64,000 nucleotides of DNA from the NCBI GenBank assembly GCA_021613375.1, contig CM038704.1:31186582-31250581 (forward strand), in the 5' to 3' direction. Of this stretch, positions 12,240-24,689 are shown piece after piece. The notes beneath the pieces are model-generated. The model searched no databases and had not been told where the DNA came from. It saw only the letters and a program-made list of their open reading frames with translations. A program made the translations under genes and the position numbers. This DNA comes from Megaleporinus macrocephalus (taxonomy: Eukaryota; Chordata; Actinopteri; Characiformes; Anostomidae). Within the stretch, counting starts at the first letter, position 1; each line of letters begins with the position of its first letter.

Positions 12240-13370
12240 GTACACACAAATAGTAGTTCGCATTTTCAAATTCAAAGCAACAAAATGACAAAATGTTTAG
12301 TTCCGACAACTTCTGTTCATAAGTTATAATAAGTGGCATTACTTTTTTATGAACTATAGCATAATTATATTATTATTTTATTTAGTTATACACTTCATGT
12401 GGTATCAAAGCTGATTGATTTTATGACTGATTTAAGGTAAATCAATAAAAATTATTCATGTTGTGTAGTCATTTCTTGATAAGTTATCTGACTTTAGATT
12501 TAATGACAATGCATTTTTAGCATTATAGAATGGATTATCTACAGCTTTATCCACTATTCTGGAAATAATATACTTGTTAATTTCTTTTACAGCTTCCCAA
12601 CAATTAGCTGAGCCCTCTGAAGTTTTAGAAACCTCCCAAGTAGCATCTTTATAGAATGATTTTACACATCAAACTTTAAATAATTTAATACTGTATATAT
12701 ATATGAGAGGGAAAAAAAACATGCTGCATTTTGTTTTACATTACAGTTCAGTTCAAAACTTCTGTGTAAAACTGTGGTTGAGCTGTTTGGTGTAAATGGT
12801 TAACTGTAGAGAAGCTCACTGATTTCTTTACAGTGGTGATGATAGGAATGAAGGGCCACAGTGTCTACAACACAAATATAGCACTTTTATTTACTACCCA
12901 AAAAAAACCAAACAAACTACAAACTCATGTCCTGTAAGTTCTGTTGTAATGTAATATTGTTGATGGTAAAATAGCAGTAAATCTGAAAAAATAGCTGTTC
13001 TCAGGGGGCCATTTCTGTCTTTGCATTGGTGTCAAAACTTCAAAGTGTGCATTTGACCACAACTACATAAACATAAGGTTCAATAATAGTGAAACAATAC
13101 AAAACATAAAACTCTATTGGAATAAAGTTAGTATGAGACACACTTCAAATCAATACCACAAGCACTGGTCAACTCAATTCAGTTCTACAGATATCAGGCA
13201 TTTACTGAATTATCTCTCTAAACACACATCACACAACACAAACACACACAAACTCTGCTCACCAGCTCCTGACGTCCAGCCTGAGTGTGTGTCTCTGTAG
13301 AGAGTTCATTCTGTGTAGTCAGTCCATGTATCCACCCTCACTTCAATCACCGCACTGTCAAAGACTTCAG
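12240..13370. other. intron sequence, no gene seen
   Basis: AT-rich, without recognisable exons or intact repeats. Confidence 0.5.
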
Positions 13371-13412
<42 letters not shown>

Positions 13413-13448
13413 TCCTCTCTCTCCCTCTCTCTCCCTCTCTCTCTCTCT
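13371..13448. repeat. (CT)n microsatellite, interrupted
   Basis: About 78 bp of CT units with TTCT and CCCT interruptions. A CA run of about 22 bp follows at 13589-13610. Confidence 0.93.
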
Positions 13449-14840
13449 ACCACACACTTCCCTCTCAGCCATTCTAAAAATGCTATGAGGCTGCGTAGCA
13501 GCCAAATATGGGAGCTCTGGCAGTAAACAAGGCCTGGTGGTGGTCATATACCCTGCTCTCTCTGTCATACACACAAACACTCTAACTGACACACACACAC
13601 ACACACACACTTATAGGTAGTCACTGATAAATGCATGTCTACAGCCACTGCCTCGTTTTACACACTTCTAAGTGTTTTATCTGTATACTGATATACCCTT
13701 TGAAATACCGACCACTGACAAATCCTCACCTATCACCACAGGGGGACCCTCAGGCTAGTGCTGTAATAGATCAAGACGAAGATTACGTTTTTTTCAGAAT
13801 AAAAAACGATGATAAAACAGAAAGGAATAAAAAAATAAATTTATTTGTTGTTAATTCTAAATTATTATTATTATAATTTTATAACTTAGTAAATAATATT
13901 ATTACGGCCTACATTATGACGCATAATTATTATATTTCATCTACATGGTAACTTTTGGAAGCAAAAGATTGTGAAATTATGTCCCTTCTCTCTAAACCTC
14001 AACTGAAAATAATGATAATTATAATAATTAAATGAAAATACGGAATTAATAACATTTTGATGTGGCCTCAGATTGTAGGAGTATAATTTTTTTTTTTTGA
14101 TATTGAAAAGTTTTAAGAAGTTCCTTTAGGTGTTAAAATCTGCTGTTTGCTGGTCTAAAGAAAAACCTCTATTTTTTAGATTTCGAGACCAAACACTTTT
14201 TATAATTACTTTCTGCGAATTAAAATATACATATAATTTCTGTGGAGCCATCATGCTGCAAAATAGCCTTCATCAAATTACCACTGCTGTAAATAAACAA
14301 ACAGACAATGCTTTTTTGCAATAAATTGTTTATGAATACTGAGCTTTGTTTCCCAGAACCCATAAAGTTTGATTCCTACAACTCCCAGAGACCATTTAAA
14401 CAGCTGGTGGGGGAATGCACTGCATTGCATTAGTTTTTTAGATCTATAATTTATATAAAATCAACAGCAGCTTTTATTATATTTTATTTTGTAGTATAAA
14501 CATTGTTTTGTCCTAAAACACTTTTTAAGAAATATTTAGTTTGAATATTTGACAGAAACAGAAAACCCAAGCTGAGGCAGGATGCCTCATCTCATCTCAG
14601 AATTATTTTTTCTAAACAACAAAACCACAATTACCTTTAATTCATTGATAAGTTGGGGTAGGATTTTTATTCCTCATAGGATTATGCATGTACAGCTCCA
14701 CCCTGAATATATATATTTTAAAATAGATTTTAGACCAAATTATCATACAGGTTATTTATAACTGTTTCATGCAATCAAAATGTGATGTACTTGAACTTTT
14801 AGAGCCACTGAACACATCATACCACCAACTTTTAATAGTA

Positions 14841-16443
14841 CAAACCGGATTCCAAAAAAGTTGGGACACTAAACAAATTGTGAATAAAAACTGAATGCAA
14901 TGATGTGGAGGTGCCAACATCTAATAGTTTATTCAGAACAGAACACAAATCACAGATCAAAAGTTTAAACTGAGAGAATGTATCATTTTAAGGGAAAAAT
15001 ATGTTGTTTCAAAATTTCATGGCGTCAACAAATCCCAAAAAAGTTGGGACAAGGCCATTCTTACCACTGTGTGGCATCCCCCCTTGTTCTTACAACACTC
15101 AACAGACATCTGGGGACAGAGGAGACCAGTTTCTCAAGTTTAGAAATAGGATTGCTCTCCTATTCATGTCTAATACAGACCTCTAACTGTTCAATCGTCT
15201 TGGGCCTTCTTTGTCGCACCTTTCTCTTTATGATGCGCCAAATGTTCTCTATAGGTGAAAGATCTGGAGTGCAGGCTGGCCATTTCAGTACCCGGATCCT
15301 TCTCCTACGTAGCCATGATGTTGTGATTGCTGCAGAATGTGGTCTGGCATTATCTTGTTGAAGAATGCAGGGTCTTCCCTAAAAGAGATGATGTCTAGAT
15401 GGGAACATATGTTGTTCTAGAACCTCAACATAGTTCTCTGCATTAATGGTGCCTTTCCAGACATGCAAGCTGCCCATGCCACAAGCACTCATGCAACCCC
15501 ATACCATCAGTGATGCAGGCTTCTGAACGGAGCGTTGATAACAACTTGGGTTATCCTTGTACTCTCTGGTCCGGATGACATGGCGTCCCAGTGTTCCATA
15601 AAGAACTTCAAATCGTGACTCATCTGACCACAGAACAGTCTTCCATTTTGCCACACTCCATTTTAAAAGACCCCTGGCCCAGTGCAAACGTCTGAGCTTG
15701 TGGAGCTTGCTTAGAAATGGCTTCCTCTTTGTACTGTAGAGTTTCAGTTGGCAATGGCGGATGGCACGGTGGATTGTGGTCACTGACAATGCTTTCTGGA
15801 AGTATTCCTGAGGCCATTCTGTTATTTCCTTGACAGTGGCATTCCTGTTTGAGGTGCAGTGACGTTTAAGGGCCCGGACATCACAAGCATCCAGTAGAGT
15901 TTTACGGCCTTGACTCTTACGCACAGCGATGGTTCCAGATTCTCTGAATCTTTTGATGATGTTATGCACAGTTGATGATGATAACTTAAAAGTCTTTGCT
16001 ATTTTACGCTGGGTAACACCATTCTGGTATTGCTGCACTATCTTTCTGCGCAACAATCGTGGAATTGGTGATCCTCTTACCATCTTGGCTTTAGAGAGAC
16101 ACTGACACTCTGAGAAGCTCTTTTTATTAAAAAATCATGTTGTTAATTGGCCTAATTAGTGTTAATTGGTCTTCCAGCTGTTCGTTATATGCTCAATTTC
16201 CTTTTTCCAGCCACTTATTGCTACTTGTCTCAACTTTTTTGGGATTTGTTGACACCATGAAATTTACATATAATTTACAACATATTTTTCCTTTAAAATG
16301 ATCCATTCTCTCAATTTAAACTTTTGATCTGTGATTTGTGTTCTATTCTGAATAAAATATTAAATGTTGGCACCTCCACAAAATTGCATTCAGTTTTTAT
16401 TCACAAATTGTTTAGTGTCCCAACTTTTTTGGAATCCGGTTTG
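14841..16443 (-). mobile_element. Tc1-like transposon, full length (1,603 bp)
   Basis: Long terminal inverted repeats (about 200 bp) begin CAAACCGGATTCCAAAAAAG at 14841 and end with the reverse complement at 16443. TA stands immediately outside both ends (14839-14840 and 16444-16445), the TA target duplication of the Tc1/mariner superfamily. The inner subterminal repeat (AAAAGTTGGGAC) is seen on both sides. One transposase frame lies inside on the minus strand, spoiled by stops. Inserted in intron 14 of tns1. Confidence 0.95.
15061..16083 (-). pseudogene. Tc1-like transposase with two in-frame stop codons
   Basis: ATG at 16083 to TAA at 15063-15061 spans 341 codons including the stop, the usual size of a Tc1 transposase, without any frameshift. 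The N-terminus has a paired-type helix-turn-helix (QYQNGVTQRKIAKTFKLSSS). The DD34E triad is readable as WSDESRFE, QQDNARPH and LSPIENIW. TAG codons at 15381-15379 (after SRHHLF) and 15162-15160 (after CIRHE) break it; both look like single C-to-T or G-to-A changes. The first 234 residues remain open but lack the second Asp and the Glu, so no activity is expected. Confidence 0.9.
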
Positions 16444-18580
16444 TAAGTCTCATAAGTTTCTCTAGAATTAAACATTTCACATCAAACTGAATGATCACAC
16501 ACATCACTCTGAATAATATTGATTTAACTATGTTGCAATTTCTAAAAAATCCCCTTTCACTATTAACCTAATTAGGAAGTGACAGAGGAAACAACCAATC
16601 AAGTCCACACTAGATTCACACTAGGTGGGACCAATTTCGTTAGAAACACCACTGTATGTTTCCTGGAAGGCACCTCTGAGCTGGGGCTCTTAAAGGGAGC
16701 GGCAACATGGTCAAATTTAGATTTTAGTAGATTTTATAGTCTGTTACAAGCTTCAGATAAAACATGTAATGTCTTTTACAAACGCCATTTAATTGTGTTT
16801 AATCTAGAACATCTCAAAAAACGTTTAATGTTAATCCCATAAAGTCGCCTACAGAAACAAGCATTATTGTAGAAACTGACCCAAACTGGCTTTGCTCTAA
16901 TAAAATAGTCACAGTTTGCCACTGCTGGTCACACTACACTACACTGTCGCTCTGATAAAAACTAGTGTGTAACTTTATAGGAGAAGCAAAAAAACATTGT
17001 CAATTTGAATGTGATTTACTATAATGGTTTTTATTTTGAATCATTTGTCTGAAATGTTCACACACTGTAAAGGACAGTTGGCTCTGGATTTTAAATGATA
17101 CTGATCTAATGTGAAACCACAGTTAGTAACACACTAACACACAAACCATTTGTGCTACTTACATTATATATGTTAGCTCATGTGACTGCAGAACACTTAG
17201 CAGTGACTCAAAAGTGTGTGATGCAAACAGCATGGACACCCAAACTTTGTGGTATCCACTGCCCTGTAGGGGTCTTAACCTCAGAGACAGCTGCATGAAT
17301 AGCCAGCTATTACTGGACCTGAGCAGGCACAGTTAGGATTCCCTGTCAGCAGTGGCCTGGGCTGTTACTGAAACAGTCCCTGTAAAATAAAAGGTAAAAT
17401 ATATGCCTTTTCTATGGTGGTGCATTGATACCAAGCAGAACAACCTGTAAAAACTACATGACACTTATGAGAAAGAACATCTGGTAATTACGAGAAAGTA
17501 TCTCATTATTACAAGAAAGTATGTCATAAAAATGACATAATATGTCCAAATGATGAGGTTTGAGTTTCTTGTTATTGCAGGAAAAATGTAAAACTCAATG
17601 TTGTATTAAATCACACTGAAAACGTTGTCACTGAGCAGCATAGCTGGTATTTTAATTATTTTTCAAACATGAAAGATTCTCAGGTTTGTGTTCAGACCAT
17701 AAGACATTGTGTTATTACTAACTATGTGACATGGCAACCTTTATGTTTACAACCTACAACATCTTAAATGTATATGAGCTGGTTTCTTATAATGCAATTA
17801 GACTTTCATGAAAGGCTTAAAGGCATTACATTTTATTTAGATTCACAGGGAGCTGAGATGCAGACTGTACAGTAATAACTTTATATGCCACAATTGATTG
17901 TTTAGCTGTGCCATTTAAGATGCTCAGTAGGAATAGCACAATGCCTAAAAGCTGATTGTTGTGGCACAGTTACCACTTTTGGTATGAAATGGGTTCACAA
18001 AACTTATTTCACAGAAACTTCATCTTTAGATCTAATCTTTAGATCTTGCAAAATTTTGACATGTGTTTTTGCTAGAAATAAAAAGATGCTTAAGTGTTTA
18101 TTATTATTCTGCGATGTGCCACCATACTTTTAGCTTCAAGTGTATCAAATGTCTTTTTAAAGCTTTAAAAGTCAGTGTTTAACAGTCAAAAGTCACTAAT
18201 AGGCAACAGCACTAACCTAGCTCTAATAAAATATTAGAACAAATGTCATGTATTATTTTGGAACTGTTGTTTTTTGTGTTTTGAGAACTTTGACAATTAA
18301 TGTCCAACCTAAAAGCCTAACTTGTGCAAAGTAGAGCACTCTTTTGTGATTACCGAAGACAACTTCAACATTAACTCAACCAGTAATGAGCACTGATACC
18401 TAAACAGTCCAATTGTTTTACATTGGTAGACTTCATATTTAATTTAGCATTTTTCTTCTTAATACCAACAAAAATCTCATTTAAATATCTCACTGAAAGC
18501 ACCACTATTGTTTACACTATTATGTAGATTATAATTAGGCGTTACCTGAACAACAAAAACTTGATTGTTCATTGGGTTCA
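16444..18580. other. intron sequence, no gene seen
   Basis: AT-rich intron. No exon, intact element or RNA gene was recognised. Confidence 0.5.
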
Positions 18581-18589
18581 TATTAAAAA

Positions 18590-19120
18590 GGGTAATCAGC
18601 CAATCTCTTGTCTGCATGCCTGCTAAGTAGGAGGGCACAGGAGCATGGAAAAATGCAGATGCCTAACAGGAGGTATCCTAAACACTATTAGAGGCTCATT
18701 AATCATTCGCTACACTGTTGTCTGCATATGCATTATATCTGAAAATAGGTCCTTCTCTCATCCATTCCTTCAATATGATTTCACTGGAACTCTTTAGGCC
18801 TTGTAAACAATGGGCAGAGATGGGCACACAGGCCACACAACCACGGCAACTCATAGCTGTGGAACTATCATTAGTCATTCAGGGCTAAAACCAGGCTTTG
18901 CCCAGTCAGTGACGTGGATTCTCCCCAAAGGAATCCATAGCCCACTGCCAGTTCTCCTTCAGATCAGGCCTAAATTTGGTACTAGCTCACTTGTTTGGGT
19001 TACCTCACCCATCTGCCTGCACGTTAGAGTACAGTAATCTCCAGCATGACCCTAAATAGTCTTGTTCTTCACACCTCCACAGCAGGTCAGGACAGTGTCG
19101 GCTGTTAGGATGTGCATCTA
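18590..19120. promoter_or_regulatory. candidate conserved non-coding block
   Basis: Unique, balanced-composition sequence with homeodomain-like TTAATCATT, SOX-like AACAATGGG and RUNX-like AACCACGG motifs in a short span. It does not look like a repeat or a coding exon. Conservation cannot be tested here. Confidence 0.22.
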
Positions 19121-20309
19121 ACCAGCCGGGAAAGCTCAAGTCCAACCAGTGGAGAGATTCAAATAAAGCAGTGAGATAAGATGAGATGCTTTGCATGTTG
19201 TTAAACTCCTCCAAGGCTTTGATTGATTGATTGTATAACAAGCTGAGAAAATACAGTATGAGAAAATACAAAACTATGTTGAGGGGTTCATTAACACATA
19301 TACTGAAGAGTGTTGTTATTGTCCAGATTTCACATCCTGGACCACCGAAAAGATTTATTCTGATCTTTATTTGCAAAGTTACATCATTTGAATATCTTTT
19401 TAAGCTCCTTTGGTGTTAATAACTGATCCAAGAATGCAAGGCCGCCCACGCCTTCGACATTGACACCATTAGCAGATGGTAAAAAAGTTACTGTTTTTTT
19501 TACTATAATTAATATACTTTTTTAAACCCATCCATGTTACTCACATAAAATACTTAATAATACTTAATAATAATAATTAATAATTTTTCACCCTTTCTTA
19601 GCCCATTCTTAGTGTAAACTCATTACACTAACGGTGAACACCAATGTATTGATTTATGTAAACTGATTGTCATGCTTCAGAGAGTCACCTACCAGAATTA
19701 AAAAAAACAATTGGATCATGATTTGAGTTCCTGCTATGTACGCAAACACAATCATACATTATCAAAGATGCATTTTCTCCTGTTCTCATATGTAGACACT
19801 GATTAACTGACAAATAAAGTAAAAAAAAACAAATGTCTGATTCGTTATGAAGCAATTCATTATTCTTAATGAAGTAATGATTACCAGACAAATGCATTAC
19901 AATAACAATACATTGCTGTAGTTACTAATTTAATCATACAGTTGCATGCAAAGAAATAATAATTTTCTTCACATTTTAATACACATGTCGCATCTATTAG
20001 AAAAAAGTACATTGTACAAATATATTCAAATATTTACACATATTTTAAATTCAGCTAAAAACTATTTCACTACTGTAATCTTTACTTCAACAACCTGGCT
20101 GCTAACTTTTGCATGTCAGTGTATAATGATTTCATGTCAGGATCAGTGAATTTGTGCTGTTTGGAGGCTGTGAACATATTACTCTCTAACAGCTTTTCTG
20201 GGATATAGCAAACAGTGTGAGAGGCTTTTATGTGGCTGTGTTTACTTCACAGTTGGCTTTTTAAGTAGTGTTTTCATATGCTGTGAGATAGCTTGTAAGC
20301 GGAAGTGGG

Positions 20310-20480
20310 TGATAATTAGTTACATTTACTAAAGTAAATGTACTTAAGGTAAATACTGTTAGATTTATACTTCCCTGAGTATTTCATTCAACTCAAGACA
20401 AGTATATTTGTAAGTAGTATTTCTGAGTCAATTACATTTTTGCTATTTGTATTAAGTTACAATTTTAAATACAGTTTTTT
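20310..20480 (+). repeat. short dispersed repeat (copy 2)
   Basis: TTAGTTACATTTACTAAAGT and the following TACTT-rich stretch resemble, in opposite orientation, the 3.06-3.18 kb block. The family is unnamed here. Confidence 0.4.
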
Positions 20481-20759
20481 TTGCATTTGATTTTATTGTT
20501 TTGTTATATACTATTTATCATAGTTCAAACTTCTTAATTATAGCAATCAATTTTAACAGCACTACTCAGGAGAATTTTCCATGAGAACTTGACAAATGGA
20601 ATTCAGAGCTGTGATGGGGTGTGAAGGCTTGCAGCAGCTGGACAAGGAAGTCTTTTTGTGGTGATCAGAATGACTCTGGACACTGACAACCAACATCATC
20701 TGCAATGGAATTGTCTGTGAGTCAGCAAGATTATGAGCAAACACACCTATAGGTTCTCC

Positions 20760-21240
20760 GGGGGTACAGGGTGTGCTAGGTCACTCACTCTGCTGCAGCG
20801 TTCCAGTTGTTTTACTGGTCACACTGTGTTCTAAGGGGCTCTGGCACTCCGGTGCTGGGGATTAATGAAAGGCCTGGCGCAGCTTTCTGCTGAGAAGCAC
20901 TGGGAAGCAGCACATCCAATTATGGCAAAACTGCAAACACCAGCGCTTTACTAGCACTCTCTAATTCACGAATGACCGCAATCTTCTGCTTCCCTCAATC
21001 TCTTCAGCTCCACACCTTCTTTTATGGAGGCACTGCACACTGCTGATAATGTATTTCTAGCACTAAGTGAAAGAGCACACTGTGCTTGAAGCTTCTTGAT
21101 TAAAACTAATTAAACAAATATAAAATCCAGATCCTGCTTCTGTCCGAGATGGGGCGTCATTAATATGTGGCAGCTCATTTGCACATCACTCTAATCATCC
21201 ATTGTGTCACTCGATTTTCCGAACGCAGTTAAAGACGATA
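20760..21240. promoter_or_regulatory. candidate conserved non-coding block
   Basis: About 480 bp of unique sequence with several TAAT cores (GGATTAATGAAAGG, TCATTAATATGTGG) and CpGs, ending at a GA microsatellite. It contrasts with the AT-rich surroundings. Enhancer function is inferred only. Confidence 0.25.
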
Positions 21241-21246
21241 ACATTG

Positions 21247-21340
21247 CGAGAGAGAGAGAGAGAGAGAGAGAGAAGGAGGAGAGAGAGAGGGAGAGAGAGG
21301 GGAGAGAGAAAGAGGGCGAGAGAGAGAGAGAGAGGGGGGG
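21247..21340. repeat. (GA)n microsatellite, interrupted
   Basis: About 94 bp of GA units with GGA and GGG interruptions. Confidence 0.93.
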
Positions 21341-22339
21341 AATAATATATAATATTTATAAATATATATTAGAATAATAAATAATATTTATCTTAAAAAA
21401 AGAAAATCTACTTAATCTACTAAACAAGCCAAACTCAAGCCATGAAAATTCTTTTTGAAACCCAATATATTTGTTGGTGTCTATTGGGGTTGGGCAAAGT
21501 TCTGTATAACATTGCTGGATCATTTCTACTGACTGACAATTCAGCTATTTGAAGTACCAGTGAATATATATAGATCATTAGCTTCTTTTTTAAGTAGATA
21601 AACAGTAGATGTGTAGATGCAGCAATAGAGGAAATGTGCAGAGGACTTTATTGTTGGAGAATTTTTTTTTCTGCTTCAAGACCCATTTTAGCTTGATTTC
21701 TCTCGTTTTTATTATTTTGTTTAACGGCTAATGATAACCTCTGAATTCTAGTATGTTTTGTTCACATGTAAATCCCAAATCTGGGTCAGGGTAGCCCACA
21801 ACAATCCTGGGCTGAACGATGGACCATTGCCTCTAGCAGAGTAATATAAATGACCCACAATGTACATGCATTTAAGACATACGGACCATTCGGCAAAAAG
21901 CTTTGATTTAGATTAATCACGAGTTTATCATAACTTCAATTTACAAAATGCTATCCTACACGTTCATTTCAATACCAAGACACAAGAGATTTAGTTTATA
22001 GATAGTCATATTTTCTACAGTTAAGGTTTTTGTGTTTTAAGAAAAATATTCTAATATATAACTGTTATAACTAGTCCTTTAATGTCTAGCATTTAAGTTC
22101 TGTTTAAAACTAAACTAAAATTGACACCACTGAAACAATCACTACTGAAACAGTTACTACTGAAATGTTAGGTCAGGTTTTCGGTTGTGTTAGGTCAGGT
22201 TTTCGGTTGTGTTTTCTTAGTGACAAAATGGTGATGTTCAATCATTGATTTTAATAAACATAATTTAGCTATAGAGTCACTCAAAGCAAAAGAATATTAA
22301 CTGCTGTTTGCACCAGTTCCAGCCACATTCTAACACTGA
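21341..22339. other. intron sequence with a short direct duplication
   Basis: AT-rich intron. A 24-bp unit (TGTTAGGTCAGGTTTTCGGT...) is directly repeated twice at 22166-22213. Nothing else is supported. Confidence 0.5.
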
Positions 22340-22507
22340 CAGTGGCATCTTGCACTTACTGTCTTGTGTGTCTGTCTTTTGTACTTACACCTTTGCTTAT
22401 TTGCCTCTTTTTAATTTAAGACTGGAGAAGCAGCCTGAACGGTGTTTCGTTATACTGTACAACCCTGTACAGGTATAATGACAATAAAGTTGAATTGAAC
22501 TGAATTA
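22340..22507 (+). repeat. LINE 3' tail fragment
   Basis: The stretch GTTTCGTTATACTGTACAAC and the end GACAATAAAGTTGAATTGAA are the typical 3' end of CR1/Rex1-type LINEs, which finish with short repeats of the last bases. Confidence 0.55.
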
Positions 22508-22989
22508 AATGTGTTTTTTAACTAGATGGAAGAATCATCTATCTAGATTATCTATGCCTGGCCTTGTACACTGAAAAAATGGCGTAAAATACATCAAAAC
22601 TATTTTTGCTAAAACAATCTAATATTGCAAAATATTGTGATGGCAATGCAAAACAAGTCAAGAAGAAGCCATGATTCCACTATGAGTAGAGCTCTTTTAT
22701 TGAAACGCCAAAAGTAGGCACATAACCAAGCACCACACAAAATGGGTGACATCACCAACCCCCAACACAAACCACCCACATAGCCCCAGACACAATAAAC
22801 ATAAATAAAATAACATGTACACAGATCTCAAACCAGCAGAACAACAACATTAACAACAGTAAAACTCCTTTTTATGAGTGCTTGCGCAATCTGTCGAAGA
22901 ATCTAATCATACTAATACGAAATTAAAGGATGACAACCTGAAGCAGAAGTGCTCCAACCTCACCTGCACACGCAGACTGGAGTGTGCTT

Positions 22990-23445
22990 TCAAATGATTG
23001 GATATTTCTTTTTAAATAACTTACCAAGACCAATTAAGTAATTAAGTAAAGTAATGAGATTTTTCCAGAAAGTATCCATTAAAATAATTCTAATCACAGC
23101 TTGAGAGAAGTGATTTTTTGAGTACCTACCCCACCACCGGTCATCTATTAAACAAAAGTAGCCTGTAAGCCTCAATACGACAGTTACTTCTGTATTTAGC
23201 TGCACAAAATACTTTTGTCCATTTTTGTAGATGACAGTACGATACAGAGATTCAGAAAAGACTTTACTTCGTAGCGCAGCATAATTGAATGGTGTGCGAT
23301 GACTTAGGCATGCAGTTTGCATGATGCTAATTGGTGGGGTAAAATCTTCCATTACTGTATCAGCCTGAGTCAGTATTGACTCAGTGCTGGGTGTGGAGGC
23401 ACGGACTGAGCCAACAGCTCTGACTCTGCAAACGCCAGCCTTCAT
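22990..23445 (-). CDS. unrecognised open frame of 151 codons with promoter-like upstream sequence
   Basis: ATG at 23445 opens 151 codons that resemble no family I know; internal pieces include FNYAALRSKVFSESLYRTVI and YKNGQKYFVQLNTEVTVV. About 250 bp upstream lies a TATA-like TTTAAAT (23697-23691) in a unique GC-rich block. Downstream on the same strand an AATAAA appears at about 22700. A GTAGGT donor-like site occurs within the frame near 23130. It may be an orphan gene, an internal exon start of tns1 or a chance frame; frames of similar length elsewhere in the window are clearly non-coding, so confidence is low. Confidence 0.15.
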   Translation of the reverse strand: MKAGVCRVRAVGSVRASTPSTESILTQADTVMEDFTPPISIMQTACLSHRTPFNYAALRSKVFSESLYRTVIYKNGQKYFVQLNTEVTVVLRLTGYFCLIDDRWWGRYSKNHFSQAVIRIILMDTFWKNLITLLNYLIGLGKLFKKKYPII

Positions 23446-23454
23446 GGCTTCTGA

Positions 23455-23770
23455 GAGTCGGATGTCACCACTCTGTATGTTCTTTCAGGCTCTAGTTTCA
23501 GCTTCTGTCCAGCTACGTGTATGAGTGAGAGTGTTGCAGGGTTGTGGGGGGAGGGGTGGTTGTTTTGTGGTCCCTAGGTCTTCTGACTTGTCCCTCCATT
23601 TCCAGGACATTGGATAGGGCAGTTTCAGGTTTCCACCCCTCCCAAAGGGTGCCAGTGAAGCCACTGATGCTCCCTATTTCTGCCGCCACTATTTAAAGCT
23701 GAACATGAACAGGGCCTTAATAGCAGGCCAGATGGGCCAAGAACAGCCAGCAAAGGGAAGAGTTGTTTCT
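23455..23770. promoter_or_regulatory. unique GC-rich block, possible promoter or enhancer
   Basis: Contains TTTAAAT on the minus strand (23697-23691), a G-run (23549-23560) and SRF-like AT-rich cores. It stands out from flanking AT-rich intron. No transcript is proven. Confidence 0.22.
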
Positions 23771-24614
23771 GTTAATGATTAATCTACCCTATCACAGCAA
23801 CATTGTTATTTAAATTCCATATATATGACAAATACGTTTTTTTTTATTGCGCAAAGGAAGAACAGAAGCCATAAGGCCATCAGTATTTTCAGTTAAGTTA
23901 GAATGAGCATGTATGCCATATGAACTTTATAGAGAAGGTATCGCTAACTGTGGTTGGGATGCAGAGCCCAGCAAAGCGTTTCAGTTACAATACAATGTGG
24001 CAAAGCTGATTAATTTCTGTATAAAGAAAGAAATTGTCACATTTTATCAGCATGATCAGGAACCAGCATGGCTTCTGTAGCTGTCCTTTGTTATGGTTTA
24101 TTGAATTACATGCCTTTACGTAAGCTGAATGCAGCGCATCAGGACAGAGACATTAGGACTACCTATCAGGTTAGAAATGATTTCCCAAATGTACTTCAAT
24201 CTATTAATTAATCAGAGGTATCTGGAGAGTTAAAAAGGAAAGTAGGTAATGTAAACCTACTTGTTTAAAAACATATGAACAGAGTACTCTGCATCCTTTT
24301 CCTGTTTCTCGTTTATATCCAACATGTCTAATCAGTTCAGTCAAAACAAGCATTTAAAATAAACGCATGAAATACAGTTTCGTGAAGAAAAAAAAAATAA
24401 ACCCAAAGATCAACATGAAAGATTCACCAGAGGGTCCGTCCATTCCCTGACAACACCAGCCTGAGCAGGTAAAAACAAGCTGATGTATTGATGTCTTTTC
24501 CATCTTTTTACCTTTTATCTTTAGGAAAGGCAACTAGATGGAGGGCCTGCTTTAAACTTGTTTTATACCAATGTATACCGTAAAAGAAAAACATACAGTG
24601 CTTTGGTGCCTTTG

Positions 24615-24617
<3 letters not shown>

Positions 24618-24687
<70 letters not shown>
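24618..24687. repeat. (TA)n microsatellite, about 34 units
   Basis: An uninterrupted TA run of about 70 bp. Confidence 0.95.

Positions 24688-24689
<2 letters not shown>

Noticed and set aside
11765..12247. Open frame of 160 codons on the minus strand
   Set aside because: Its start is translated CA repeat (Cys-Val run) and the rest has no recognisable domain.
13285..13610. Overlapping open frames on both strands
   Set aside because: They are translations of CT and CA microsatellites (Ser-Leu and Arg-Glu runs).
22680..22990. AATAAAAGAGCTC on the minus strand resembling the R-U5 part of a retroviral-type LTR
   Set aside because: No second LTR, TG..CA ends, primer-binding site or gag/pol frame was found; kept only as a possible polyadenylation signal.
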